Shown here piece by piece: positions 43,327-51,817 of a DNA stretch of 64,000 nt (position 1 is its first letter; every line of letters begins with the position of its first letter). The notes under the pieces are model-generated. The model searched no databases, was not told the origin of the DNA, and saw only the letters and a program-made list of their open reading frames with translations. The DNA lies in the NCBI RefSeq assembly GCF_026421305.1, contig NZ_JAPJBQ010000005.1:248001-312000 (forward strand). Direction: 5' to 3'. The DNA is from Dyella silvae. GTDB lineage: Bacteria; Pseudomonadota; Gammaproteobacteria; Xanthomonadales; Rhodanobacteraceae. A program made the translations under genes and the position numbers.

Positions 43327-43920
43327 ATGCGTTCTTTCCGTTACCTCCTTCTCGCCGGTCTGATGACCGCCGCCATGGCCACCCAGGCCGCCCCGGTGAC
43401 CTACAAGATGGATCCGGGCCACACCCTGGTGCTGTTCTCGTGGAACCACTTCGGCTATTCCAACCCCACCGCCAACATCGGCCTGGGTGACGGCACGATC
43501 GTGTTCGATGACAAGGATCCGTCCAAGTCATCGGTCAACGTGACGCTGCCGCTGGCCGACCTCGACACGCACGTGTCCAAGCTGGACGAGCATCTGAAGA
43601 AGCCGGACTTCCTCGACGCCGACAAGTACCCGACGATCACCTTCAAGAGCACCAAGGTGCAGGCCGAGGGCGGCAACAAGTACAAGGTGACCGGCGACCT
43701 GACCGTGCACGGCGTGACCAAGCCGGTGACGCTGGACGCGACGCTCAACAAGAGCGGCGAGCACCCGATGCTGAAGGTGCCGACCGTGGGCTTCGATGCC
43801 GTCACCACGATCAAGCGCTCGGAATTTGGTGTCGGCGCCTACGTGCCGAACATCAGCGATGACATCAGCGTGCGCATCACCACCGAAGCCTCGGTGCCGA
43901 AGACCGAAGCGACCAAGTAA
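43327..43920 (+). CDS. YceI-family periplasmic protein
   Basis: A 197-residue exported protein. The signal peptide is 1-21 (MRSFRYLLLAGLMTAAMATQA), and the mature part is a YceI lipocalin-like barrel with YKMDPGHTLVLFSWNHFGYSN, KPDFLDADKYPTITFKSTKV, GDLTVHGVTKPVTLDAT and FDAVTTIKRSEFGVGAYVP. The YceI fold binds long isoprenoid-like lipids. It is 57 bases after the RutE-like gene on the same strand, and its own terminator follows, so it is probably the last gene of a two-gene unit. Confidence 0.95.
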   Translation: MRSFRYLLLAGLMTAAMATQAAPVTYKMDPGHTLVLFSWNHFGYSNPTANIGLGDGTIVFDDKDPSKSSVNVTLPLADLDTHVSKLDEHLKKPDFLDADKYPTITFKSTKVQAEGGNKYKVTGDLTVHGVTKPVTLDATLNKSGEHPMLKVPTVGFDAVTTIKRSEFGVGAYVPNISDDISVRITTEASVPKTEATK

Positions 43921-43943
43921 GTCCCAACGCTGGGCAAGGAAGG

Positions 43944-43976
43944 AGCCCGCACCTCTGGTGCGGGCTTTTTCTTTTT
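43944..43976 (+). terminator. Terminator after the YceI gene
   Basis: AGCCCGCACC, TCT, GGTGCGGGCT (10-base perfect stem) then TTTTCTTTTT, 24 bases after the stop. Confidence 0.92.
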
Positions 43977-44012
43977 GAGGTCTGAGCCTTGCGACCCGCA
44001 GCGTAGGGAGTG

Positions 44013-44624
44013 TCATCTCGCGGCATGCATGCCGCCGAGTGCCGCGGTACCGATCAAGCCCGTCATGATGATCCAGATAAGCCAGATGAGCGCGATGACG
44101 ATGAGCAGGGTCACCGCCGTATAGCCGCCCGCCCGGCCTTGCGGGCAGCGCATGGTGTGCGGCAGGCCGAGATACTGCAGACAGATGCCATAGATGAGTC
44201 CGGCGATGGCCACTAGCCCGCCCAGCCACGGGATGATGACGGCGATGCCTGCGACCCAGCCGGCCGTCCAGGCGTAAGCCACCGTCTTCAATGCTTGCAC
44301 GGGGTCTTTCTGGCCACCGAAGGTCGGCGCGAGTGCGTTGACGATCAGCGCCACCACATAGGTCATCGCCAGCGTCAGCAGGTAGTGGAGGATCGCCCCT
44401 GCCAGACCTGCCCCCAGGCCAGTGCGCACGTACATGCCATGGCCGCCATAGCCGATCAGGCTGCCCCTGAGAAAGTGGGCAATGACCGGCAGAGCGGCAA
44501 CGATCAGGATGTAGTGGCGGAACAGGCCGCCCATGGTGGCGGGTTCGGCGGCGATCACCGGCCACTCGGTTTTCGGTGAGCGGAGGATGGCCTTGATGCG
44601 GCTGATGATTTTTCCGAAGTCCAT
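44013..44624 (-). CDS. Yip1-domain membrane protein
   Basis: A 203-residue inner-membrane protein with about five hydrophobic helices. It begins DFGKIISRIKAILRSPKTEWPVIAAE, then HYILIVAALPVIAHFLRGSLIGYG, LLTLAMTYVVALIVNALAPTFGG and LPHTMRCP. It matches the Yip1/YIPF-like domain family seen in bacteria; the role is unknown. The start at 44624 follows a likely 5' region and fits homologues. It lies converging with YceI and its terminator. Confidence 0.85.
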   Translation of the reverse strand: MDFGKIISRIKAILRSPKTEWPVIAAEPATMGGLFRHYILIVAALPVIAHFLRGSLIGYGGHGMYVRTGLGAGLAGAILHYLLTLAMTYVVALIVNALAPTFGGQKDPVQALKTVAYAWTAGWVAGIAVIIPWLGGLVAIAGLIYGICLQYLGLPHTMRCPQGRAGGYTAVTLLIVIALIWLIWIIMTGLIGTAALGGMHAAR

Positions 44625-44795
44625 GACAGTCCCCTGGTCAGGATGGGCGTGGACCTTTGGATGCTCATCCCGCCCGGGTCCGGCGGACACTAGCCGTACG
44701 GCTGACCTCCCCGGTGAACGTCCCCCGCAGCCGTCCCGCGGTGGCGGGCTGGTTTGCTAACATGAGCGATTCGGTGTCTTGATGGAGTTTCCCCC

Positions 44796-45002
44796 ATGTC
44801 GCGTTCCCCTGCGGCTGCCCCGCTGATCCCGGCGAATGCCGAAAATCGTTATGAAGTGACGCGCGCGGACCTTCCGTTGTCCTGTCCGATGCCGGGCATG
44901 GTGCTCTGGAACTCCCATCCGAAGGTCTATCTGCCGATCGTTGAGGACGGCGGCGAGTCCACATGTCCTTATTGCGGCGCACGTTACGTGCTGCGGGACT
45001 GA
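44796..45002 (+). CDS. Zinc-finger domain protein (zf-CHCC type)
   Basis: A 68-residue protein with LSCPMPGMVLWNSHPKVYLPI followed by STCPYCGARYVL, giving a Cys/His/Cys/Cys zinc site as in the NDUFS6-like zf-CHCC family. It was named from homologues; function is unknown. Start at 44796. It precedes the GT4 gene by about 98 bases on the same strand. Confidence 0.85.
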   Translation: MSRSPAAAPLIPANAENRYEVTRADLPLSCPMPGMVLWNSHPKVYLPIVEDGGESTCPYCGARYVLRD

Positions 45003-45099
45003 CTTTTCGATCATCGGTTACATTTGAAACATACTCTGTCGCCGGTTTCGGCACGATTGCTGCTTGCCTCTAGGGATGAAGGCACCTTTTGAACAAATC

Positions 45100-46227
45100 A
45101 TGTCAGCAGTCGCGACACCAGCGCGGTCCCTGACCGTGGTCCAGCTGATCCCCGCCGTCCATTCGGGCGGGGCGGAGCGGTCTGCGCTGGAAATCGGGCG
45201 GGCGCTGGTGCGGGCGGGGCACCAGTCCATCGTGATTTCGGCCGGTGGGCGCATGGTGTCGCAGCTTGAGGCAGAAGGTAGCCGGCATATCACCCTTGAT
45301 ATTGGCCGCAAGTCGCTGAGCACGTTCATGAAAGTGGGCGCGCTGCGGCGGCTGCTGCGCGAGCTGAAGCCGGACATCGTGCATGCGCGTTCGCGCCTGC
45401 CTGCGTGGTTGGGCTGGTGGGCCATCAAGGGGCTCAAGCCCGCGCCGCATTTTGTGACCACGGTGCACGGGCTTAACTCGCCCGGGCGCTACAGCGCCAT
45501 CCTGCTGCGGGGCGAACGGGTCATCGCGGTGTCGCAGACCCTGCGCGATTTCATGCTCAGCCACTACGCGTGGTTGGAGCCGTCGCGGGTGAGGGTGATT
45601 CCCCGCGGTATCGATCCGGATGCTTTTCCGTACGGGCATCGCCCGGACGACAACTGGCGCAAGGCGTTCTTCGCCGAGTTTCCGGCCCTCGCTGGTGGTC
45701 CGCTGCTGACCTTGCCGGGTCGCGGCACCCGCCTGAAGGGACATCACGACGCCATCGAACTGGTGGCTGAGCTCAAGCGTCGGGGTATCGATGTGCGCCT
45801 GCTGTTGCTGGGCGCCATCGAGCCGGGCCGCGAAGCCTATGTGGCCGAGCTGCGCGAGCTGATCCATGCCCGTGGCCTGGAAGGGCAGGTGGTGCTGACG
45901 CCACCCCGCAACGACGTACGGGATATCTACGCCATCTCGTCCCTCGTGCTGCAGCTGTCGAACAAGCCTGAGTCGTTCGGCCGTACCGTGATCGAAGCGT
46001 TGTCGTTGTGCCGCCCGGTGCTGGGCTACGCCCATGGCGGCGTGGGCGAGCTGTTGGCCGAGTTGTATCCGGCCGGCCGTGTGCCGCCGTCCGACCGCGA
46101 GCGGCTGGTGGAGCGCGCGGCCGAACTGCTGCGCGTGGCGCCGCCCATTCCGATGCTCCAGAGCTATCGCCTCAGCGACATGCAGCAGGCCACGCTGGCG
46201 CTTTACGACGAACTGACCGCGGCCTGA
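45100..46227 (+). CDS. GT4-family glycosyltransferase, probably LPS core
   Basis: A 375-residue GT-B glycosyltransferase. The acceptor domain has VVQLIPAVHSGGAERSALEIGRALV near 13-37, and the donor domain VIPRGIDPDAFP near 167, LTLPGRGTRLKGHHDAIEL near 200-218, LQLSNKPESFGRTVIEALSLCRPVLGYAHGG near 295-325. The E...PESFGRTVIEA block is the GT4 nucleotide-sugar site. It is probably involved in LPS core or O-antigen assembly, given the O-antigen ligase and GT2 genes that follow. Start at 45100 (MSAVATPARS) is uncertain; ATG 45076 is possible. Confidence 0.9.
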   Translation: MSAVATPARSLTVVQLIPAVHSGGAERSALEIGRALVRAGHQSIVISAGGRMVSQLEAEGSRHITLDIGRKSLSTFMKVGALRRLLRELKPDIVHARSRLPAWLGWWAIKGLKPAPHFVTTVHGLNSPGRYSAILLRGERVIAVSQTLRDFMLSHYAWLEPSRVRVIPRGIDPDAFPYGHRPDDNWRKAFFAEFPALAGGPLLTLPGRGTRLKGHHDAIELVAELKRRGIDVRLLLLGAIEPGREAYVAELRELIHARGLEGQVVLTPPRNDVRDIYAISSLVLQLSNKPESFGRTVIEALSLCRPVLGYAHGGVGELLAELYPAGRVPPSDRERLVERAAELLRVAPPIPMLQSYRLSDMQQATLALYDELTAA

Positions 46228-46363
46228 GCGCTCGCCGTCGTGCCGGTGGTTTGAGGCCGGCTTCTGTTCCTGACGGATCTCACTTCCTGATGCCCTCGCC
46301 AGGGCCGGTTTGCCGCGGGCGGCAGCGCCTACAATGCGCGGGTCATCCGCCATACCGCTACGC

Positions 46364-47641
46364 ATGAATTCATTTGCTGCTTTCCTGAAGGCCGCCCTGC
46401 GCTCGCCCTTGCTGCCGTTCTGGCTGGTGATCGCCCTGTTGCCGGTCGGGCGCAGCTCCGAGCTGGGCACGTTTCTTTGCCTGATTGGCGTGGTGTTGCT
46501 GTTCGCGCGTCATCCCTCGGCGCTTGGCGAGCATGCGGGGGCGCGATTGCTGCTGTGGCTGCTGGGAGCGTATGTGGCGGCTGCGCTGTTCTCCGCGGTG
46601 GATTCGGTGGCACCAGCCAAGAGCTGGTCGACCGTGGCGTCGCTGTTGCGCTACGTGCCGCTGGGCCTCTACGCCTGTTTTGCGATCCGGCGCGAAGACC
46701 GGCTGCATGCGCTGTACATGGCGGTAGCCGTCGTCGTGGCGTTTTGGGCACTGGATGCGTGGGTGCAGGCCCTCACCGGCTGGAGCCTGGGTGGACGCGC
46801 GGAGCCGGAACGCATCTCGGGTATCTTTGGCGCCACCAATCTCAAGCTCGGCCCCACTCTGGCGGTGCTTTCGCCGTTTGTTTTGTGGGCAGCGCAACGG
46901 CGCTGGGGTCTCAAGGGATTGCTGCTTGCCTTTGTCTTTCTGCTGGGGCCGGTGCTGTTGTCGGGCTCGCGCGCTTCATGGCCGTGCTACGCCTTGGTCG
47001 CCCTCGGTTTTGCATGGCGCGTCGCCGGGTCGCCGCTGCGTTTCGTTGCTATCGCCGGTGTCTCTGGGCTAGCCGTGCTGGTCGGCGGTAGCGTGGCGTG
47101 GAAAACCTCAGAGCGTTTCCATCAGCGCATGGAGCGCACGCTGCAGGCAATGCATGGATCGGATCAATCGCTGGATACCGCACTCAGCGGGCGCCTGGAT
47201 ATCTGGCGTACCAGTGTGGCGATGTTCGAAGCCCATCCCATCAACGGCGTCGGCGTGCGTGCATATCGTTACGCCTATCCGTCGTTTGCTCCCGCCAATG
47301 ATCATTTCGTGGTGTCGGAGGAAGCGTGCGGTGTAGGCGAGGGCGCCTGCCACGCGCACCAATGGGTGCTGGAGGTGCTGACGGAAACCGGCACGCTCGG
47401 CCTGCTCTGTTGGTTGGCCGCGATCGTAGTGGCGGTGCGGGCATGGCGCCGGGTAGGTTCGGCGGCTCGTTCGCGTGCCTTTCCCGCAACGTTGGCACTG
47501 GGCGTGATGCTGTTTCCGCTCAACACGCATCTGGCCTTCTATTCGGCGTGGTGGGGTTTGCTGTTCGCCTGGTTGCTTGGCTTGTGGTGTGCCGCGCTGT
47601 ACGTCTTTCCGGCGCCACAGGGAGACGCGCATGAAGCGTGA
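46364..47641 (+). CDS. O-antigen ligase family protein
   Basis: A 425-residue inner-membrane protein with about 10-12 hydrophobic segments. It has FGATNLKLGPTLAVLSPFVLW near 155, VLLSGSRASWPCYALVALG near 200, and the periplasmic segment LSGRLDIWRTSVAMFEAHPINGVGVRAYRY near 275, followed by HAHQWVLEVLTETGTLGLLCWL, which together are the Wzy_C/WaaL signature with the GRLDIW and HxHN-like residues. It probably attaches O-antigen or another polymer to lipid A-core. The start is ATG 46364. It overlaps the GT2 gene by 11 bases. Confidence 0.9.
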   Translation: MNSFAAFLKAALRSPLLPFWLVIALLPVGRSSELGTFLCLIGVVLLFARHPSALGEHAGARLLLWLLGAYVAAALFSAVDSVAPAKSWSTVASLLRYVPLGLYACFAIRREDRLHALYMAVAVVVAFWALDAWVQALTGWSLGGRAEPERISGIFGATNLKLGPTLAVLSPFVLWAAQRRWGLKGLLLAFVFLLGPVLLSGSRASWPCYALVALGFAWRVAGSPLRFVAIAGVSGLAVLVGGSVAWKTSERFHQRMERTLQAMHGSDQSLDTALSGRLDIWRTSVAMFEAHPINGVGVRAYRYAYPSFAPANDHFVVSEEACGVGEGACHAHQWVLEVLTETGTLGLLCWLAAIVVAVRAWRRVGSAARSRAFPATLALGVMLFPLNTHLAFYSAWWGLLFAWLLGLWCAALYVFPAPQGDAHEA

Positions 47642-48407
47642 GCCGCTGTCGGTGGTGGTGATCACCTACAACAATGCCGACACGCTGGATGCCTGCCTGA
47701 GCCGGGTCGAGTGGGCGGATGAGATCGTGGTGCTCGACTCGGGTTCCACCGACGATACGGTGGCCATCGCGCAGAAGCATGGCGCGCGCGTGGCGGTCCA
47801 TCCTTTCGATGACTACGGCCCGCAGAAGCAGCGCGCGTACGACATGGCCAGCAATGACTGGATCCTCAATCTGGATGCCGACGAACTGCTTTCGCCGGGT
47901 ACCCGCGAAGTGATCGAGCACGCACTGGTGGCGCCTCGCCACGCAGGATTCCGCTTGCCACGTCGCGAGCGCATGTTCTGGACGGTGCAGCATCGCTGGA
48001 GCTGGCGCAACGGCCATCTGCGCCTGTTTGATCGCCGGCGCGGCGGCATGAACGATGTCGAAGTGCATGCGGCCGTCGAAGTGCGCGGCCCGGTGAAGAC
48101 CTTGTGGCGTGCGGATTTCATCAACGACGGTGATGGTGATATCGCCACCCGCGTTGAAAAGATCAATCGCTACACCACCGGCATGGTGACTTACAAACTG
48201 CGCAAGCGGCAGCGCTTCACCGGCCTTCGTATGGTGTTCTACCCGCCGGTGTTCTTCCTGCGGCAATACATCGGCAAGCGCTACTTCCTCAACGGCTGGG
48301 CTGGCTTTATTGCGAGCGTTACCGGTGCATTCTATGCGTTCCTCAAGTACGCGAAGCTACATGAGGCGCGTGAACAAGCGGCGCGACGGGACGGAACGCG
48401 CCGCTGA
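47631..48407 (+). CDS. GT2-family glycosyltransferase (WaaE/KdtX-like)
   Basis: A 258-residue GT-A glycosyltransferase. It has PLSVVVITYNNADTLDACLSRVEWADEIVVLDSGSTDDT near 5-43 with the nucleotide-binding DSGS, WILNLDADELLSPG near 80-93 with the DxD-like DADE, and a C-terminal hydrophobic stretch. It resembles WaaE/KdtX beta-1,4-glucosyltransferase of LPS core. The start at 47631 has AGGGAGA six bases upstream and overlaps the O-antigen ligase stop. It is the last gene of the plus-strand LPS group; a DUF535 gene converges on it. Confidence 0.91.
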   Translation: MKREPLSVVVITYNNADTLDACLSRVEWADEIVVLDSGSTDDTVAIAQKHGARVAVHPFDDYGPQKQRAYDMASNDWILNLDADELLSPGTREVIEHALVAPRHAGFRLPRRERMFWTVQHRWSWRNGHLRLFDRRRGGMNDVEVHAAVEVRGPVKTLWRADFINDGDGDIATRVEKINRYTTGMVTYKLRKRQRFTGLRMVFYPPVFFLRQYIGKRYFLNGWAGFIASVTGAFYAFLKYAKLHEAREQAARRDGTRR

Positions 48408-48416
48408 TGTGCCCTA

Positions 48417-48436
48417 TCGCGTTTTGAATAACGCGA
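48417..48436. terminator. Hairpin between converging GT2 and DUF535 genes
   Basis: TCGCGTT and AACGCGA flank a six-base loop; it sits in the 36-base gap and may stop both transcripts. No strong T run is present. Confidence 0.45.
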
Positions 48437-48443
48437 GGGTTTG

Positions 48444-49358
48444 TCAGGCAGCTTCCGCGAGCGTGATTGGCTGACCATCCAGCGCGGCGAGCAGTTGCGC
48501 GCAGGCATCGCGACGCAGCTGTTCGCGGCGACGGAAAGCGGAGCGATGCTTGCTTTCCACTTGCGACTCGTCGCGCTCGGGTTCGGCGGTGGGCAACTCG
48601 AAGAAACCATCGGGCTGGAGCACGCCCTGGCAGTCTTCCCAGAAGCTGTCGTAGTCGGCCTTGATCTTGTCCGACTCGCCGGCGAACGGATGGGCAAGGT
48701 TGCTGACGCCACGAATTCGCTGCGCGCCGGTAAACGAGCCGAACGCCAGCAGTAGCGAAAACACCAGGTTCTTGGGACGCAGGCCGTAGCACTGCTTGGT
48801 GAGCTCCCGCACTGCCTCACGGCCGAGTTCGGCTGCGGCACCCTGCAGGCAGCCGATGAGCAGCGTGCGTCCCTCATCGCCGATGCTGAAGATCGCCGAC
48901 GAAAGGAGTTGTCCCTGTGTGTTGGCCAGGCACAACGACAACTCACCCTCGCGGCTGCGGCCGGTGGGGCGGCGCAGCTCGAGCAGCAGCTCACTGCCGT
49001 CCTTCAGAGTGAGTGTGCCGAAGGTGCAACGGCCATGGAGATAGACCGCGTCGACCAGCTCCGCCGGAAGGCGGTTGAAGGCGAACCGGAAGTGCTGGCT
49101 GATGATCGCCATGCGCTGCGCGAGACTCGCGCGGCGATTGATGTAGTGATGGTGCCAGCGCTCATGCAAACGCGGATCGTGCGCGAGAATGGCGGTGAGG
49201 CGAGGCGAGCCATACAACTCTTGCAGCCACGCGGACTGACGCCGTGCCATGCGGGCACTGCGGGCAACGTATTTGAGGCCGGAGGCGAGACGCTTCGGAA
49301 GCGAGCCGCGCCAATCACGGCGTGCGCGCAAAGAGCGCATAAACAGCCGAAGAGTCAT
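48444..49358 (-). CDS. DUF535 (VirK/YbjX) family protein, LPS-linked
   Basis: A 304-residue soluble protein paralogous to the one at 30755-31759, sharing HDPRLHERWHHHYINR, VYLHGRCTFGTLTLKDGSELLLELR and ESKHRSAFRRREQLRRDA. No signal peptide or membrane segment. Family members affect envelope properties in enterobacteria; here the gene stands between GT2 and an LpxL-type acyltransferase, which fits an envelope role. The mechanism is unknown. The start at 49358 is the first Met in a good frame; the region upstream up to 49427 is short and empty. Confidence 0.86.
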   Translation of the reverse strand: MTLRLFMRSLRARRDWRGSLPKRLASGLKYVARSARMARRQSAWLQELYGSPRLTAILAHDPRLHERWHHHYINRRASLAQRMAIISQHFRFAFNRLPAELVDAVYLHGRCTFGTLTLKDGSELLLELRRPTGRSREGELSLCLANTQGQLLSSAIFSIGDEGRTLLIGCLQGAAAELGREAVRELTKQCYGLRPKNLVFSLLLAFGSFTGAQRIRGVSNLAHPFAGESDKIKADYDSFWEDCQGVLQPDGFFELPTAEPERDESQVESKHRSAFRRREQLRRDACAQLLAALDGQPITLAEAA

Positions 49359-49427
49359 GTACGGGCGGGTTGTCGGGGAGAGCGCTCTGCAGCTTACAGA
49401 GGCTCACTGACGCCGACCTGTCTTACA

Positions 49428-50345
49428 TCAATAGATCGATGGGCTGCCTTCAGGCCGCGTTTTGAAGCGCTTGTGCACCCACAGGTATTGCTCGGGTGCG
49501 GCGCGCGCCATCTCTTCGATACTTACATTCACGCGCGCGGTGTCTTGCAGGGGATCGGCGCTTGGAAAATCCTGCAGCGGCGCGCCGAGTCGTAGCGCAT
49601 AACCGGCGTTGCCCGGCAGACGGCGATGAAAGAATGGAATCACCACCGCGCCGGAGAGGCGTGCGAGATGATGGGTCGCCGTAATGGTCGCTGCCGGCAC
49701 GCCGAAGAACGGCACGAATACGCTGTCCTTGCTGCGCATGTCCTGGTCGGGGGCATACCACAGCGTGCCGCCGCCGCGCAGATACTTCACTGTGCCGCGA
49801 ATGTCGTCCTTGTCGAACATCGCCTCGGCATAGTCCAGCCGCGCCCGCAGCACGGCCCACTCGAATACCGCCGAATCCATCCTCCGATACATGCCGGAGA
49901 TGCGGATGCGCTGCGAGACGAGGCGCGCGCACAACTCGAGATGCGAAAAGTGCCCACCGACGAGTAGCACGCCTTTGCCCTGGGCGCGCGCGGTTTCGAG
50001 ATGCTCCAGGCCTTCGATCGTCACCGGCACGTTGGTAATGGCGCGCTCGCTGCCCATCCAGCCCAGGGCGAACTCCATCATCATCAGGCCAATGTCGCGC
50101 AGGTGTGCGTTGACCAGCTCGGCCTGCTCGGCTTGAGAGAGCTCGGGGAAGCACAGCGCGATATTCGCCTCGGCGATGTGCCGGCGTGGCGAAGGCACGC
50201 GTTGCACCAGTTGCCCCAGTCCGCGCCCCAGACCCATCAGCCAGCGCCGCGGCAAATGCGCGACCAGCCAGATCACACCGGCACCGAGCCAGGCTGGCCA
50301 ATGCTGAGGTGCGAGGAGGGCTCGGGTGAAAGGGGGGCGCGACAT
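49428..50345 (-). CDS. LpxL/HtrB-family lipid A late acyltransferase
   Basis: A 305-residue inner-membrane acyltransferase with one N-terminal hydrophobic segment. The catalytic HX4E motif is HFSHLE near 135, followed by MYRRMDS and the GTLWYAPDQDM and VPFFGVPAATITATHHLARLSGAVVIPFF blocks, all LpxL/LpxM signatures. It adds a secondary acyl chain to Kdo2-lipid A. The start at 50345 (MSRPPFTRAL) fits homologues better than 50408. It is divergent from waaA, which adds the Kdo residues it needs. Confidence 0.93.
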   Translation of the reverse strand: MSRPPFTRALLAPQHWPAWLGAGVIWLVAHLPRRWLMGLGRGLGQLVQRVPSPRRHIAEANIALCFPELSQAEQAELVNAHLRDIGLMMMEFALGWMGSERAITNVPVTIEGLEHLETARAQGKGVLLVGGHFSHLELCARLVSQRIRISGMYRRMDSAVFEWAVLRARLDYAEAMFDKDDIRGTVKYLRGGGTLWYAPDQDMRSKDSVFVPFFGVPAATITATHHLARLSGAVVIPFFHRRLPGNAGYALRLGAPLQDFPSADPLQDTARVNVSIEEMARAAPEQYLWVHKRFKTRPEGSPSIY

Positions 50346-50473
50346 GCCAGGCATCGCCCGCATTGTAGGGAACAAGCCAAAACGAGGCGAGTCACGCCCG
50401 CCCGCCATGGCGTCGCATGCCGGCCCATGGGGCGGGGTTCAAGCGCCGCCGATATACTGGCGCACCGCCGTCG

Positions 50474-51751
50474 ATGGGCCCGCCGTTGCGCTATCTCTAC
50501 ACCCTTGCCATGTACCTGGTGACGCCGCTGATCGTGCTGCGTCTGCTGGCCCGTGGCGTACGTTATGGCGACTATCACAAGCGCTGGCGCGAGCGCTTCG
50601 GGTTTTTCGAGGCGAAAGGCATCACCGGCAGCCTGTGGGTGCATGCGGTTTCCGTCGGCGAGGTCAATGCCGCGGAACCCTTGATAAAGGCTCTGCAACG
50701 CGACTATCCCAACGCGCCGCTGGTCGTGACCACGGTGACGCCCACCGGATCGGAGCGCGTGCGCCAGTTGTTTGGCGACAGCGTGTTCCATGTCTATCTG
50801 CCCTATGACTTGCCGTTCTCGGTGTCGCGATTTTTCAAGCGCGTGCGCCCGCGGCTGGCGGTCATCGTCGAAACCGAGATCTGGCCGAATCTGTATTTCG
50901 CTTGCCGCCGTCGTGGTGTTCCGTTGATGATCGTCAACGCGCGCCTGTCCGAGCGTTCGATGCGCGGTTACAAGCCGATGGGCGGTCTCGTCGCCAGCGC
51001 CCTCGGTTGCGTCCGGCAGATCGCTGCGCAATCGCGCACCGATGCCGATCGCTACCGCGAGCTGGGCGCGGATCCCGAAAAGATCGTGGTGACGGGCAAC
51101 CTGAAGTTCGACATGCCGGTGCCGTACGACGCGGAACTCAAGGGCGACGAGCTGCGCGAGCAGTGGGGCCGGCTACGTCCCGTGTGGATCGCGGGCAGCA
51201 CGCACGAGGGCGAGGAGCTGCCCGTGCTGGAAGCGCATCTGGAAGTACTCACGCGCTGGCCAGACGCGCTGCTGCTCATCGCACCGCGCCACCCCGAGCG
51301 CTTCAAGCTGGTAGAGAACTCGGCACGCAGCCTCGGATTCACGGTGGGTACGCGCAGTGCCGATCGCGTGCCCTCGTCGGCGCACCAGGTGTTCGTGATC
51401 GACGCGATGGGCGAGATGATGCCGTTCTATGCCGCGGCGGATCTCGCATTCGTAGGCGGCAGTCTGGTGCCGATCGGTGGGCACAACGTGCTGGAACCGG
51501 CCGCACTGTCGACGCCGGTATTGGTGGGGCCGCATACCTTCAATTTCGAAGAGATCACGCTCACCCTGATCCAGGAGGGCGGTGCGGCACGCGTCCCATC
51601 CGCCGATGAGCTGGGTGCGGCCGTGCTGCAGTTACTGCGCGATCCGCCGCGCCGGGAAAGCATGGGCCGCATCGCGCGCATTGTGTTCGACAGCGAACGC
51701 GGTGCGGTCAAGCGCGTGATGGGCATGATTGACAGCCTGCTGCAGGAATAG
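50474..51751 (+). CDS. waaA: 3-deoxy-D-manno-octulosonic acid transferase
   Basis: WaaA (KdtA) transfers Kdo to lipid IVA. The 425-residue inner-membrane GT-B enzyme has an N-terminal membrane anchor (LYTLAMYLVTPLIVLRLLA), RYGDYHKRWRERFGFF near 31, the catalytic base region LWVHAVSVGEVNAAEPL near 56 (E66), ETEIWPN near 135, and FVGGSLVPIGGHNVLEPAALSTPVLVGPHTFNF near 330. The start at 50474 gives a normal length. It ends 12 bases before a hairpin shared with tolC. Confidence 0.97.
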   Translation: MGPPLRYLYTLAMYLVTPLIVLRLLARGVRYGDYHKRWRERFGFFEAKGITGSLWVHAVSVGEVNAAEPLIKALQRDYPNAPLVVTTVTPTGSERVRQLFGDSVFHVYLPYDLPFSVSRFFKRVRPRLAVIVETEIWPNLYFACRRRGVPLMIVNARLSERSMRGYKPMGGLVASALGCVRQIAAQSRTDADRYRELGADPEKIVVTGNLKFDMPVPYDAELKGDELREQWGRLRPVWIAGSTHEGEELPVLEAHLEVLTRWPDALLLIAPRHPERFKLVENSARSLGFTVGTRSADRVPSSAHQVFVIDAMGEMMPFYAAADLAFVGGSLVPIGGHNVLEPAALSTPVLVGPHTFNFEEITLTLIQEGGAARVPSADELGAAVLQLLRDPPRRESMGRIARIVFDSERGAVKRVMGMIDSLLQE

Positions 51752-51763
51752 ACCCCGAGAAAC

Positions 51764-51792
51764 GACAAGGCCGGGACTCGCCCGGCCTTGTC
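51764..51792. terminator. Bidirectional terminator between waaA and tolC
   Basis: GACAAGGCCGGG and CCCGGCCTTGTC (12-base perfect stem, loop ACTCG) lie between the two converging stops. T runs are weak on both sides. Confidence 0.75.
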
Positions 51793-51817
51793 GCTTGCAG
51801 CATTGATCGATACGCCG

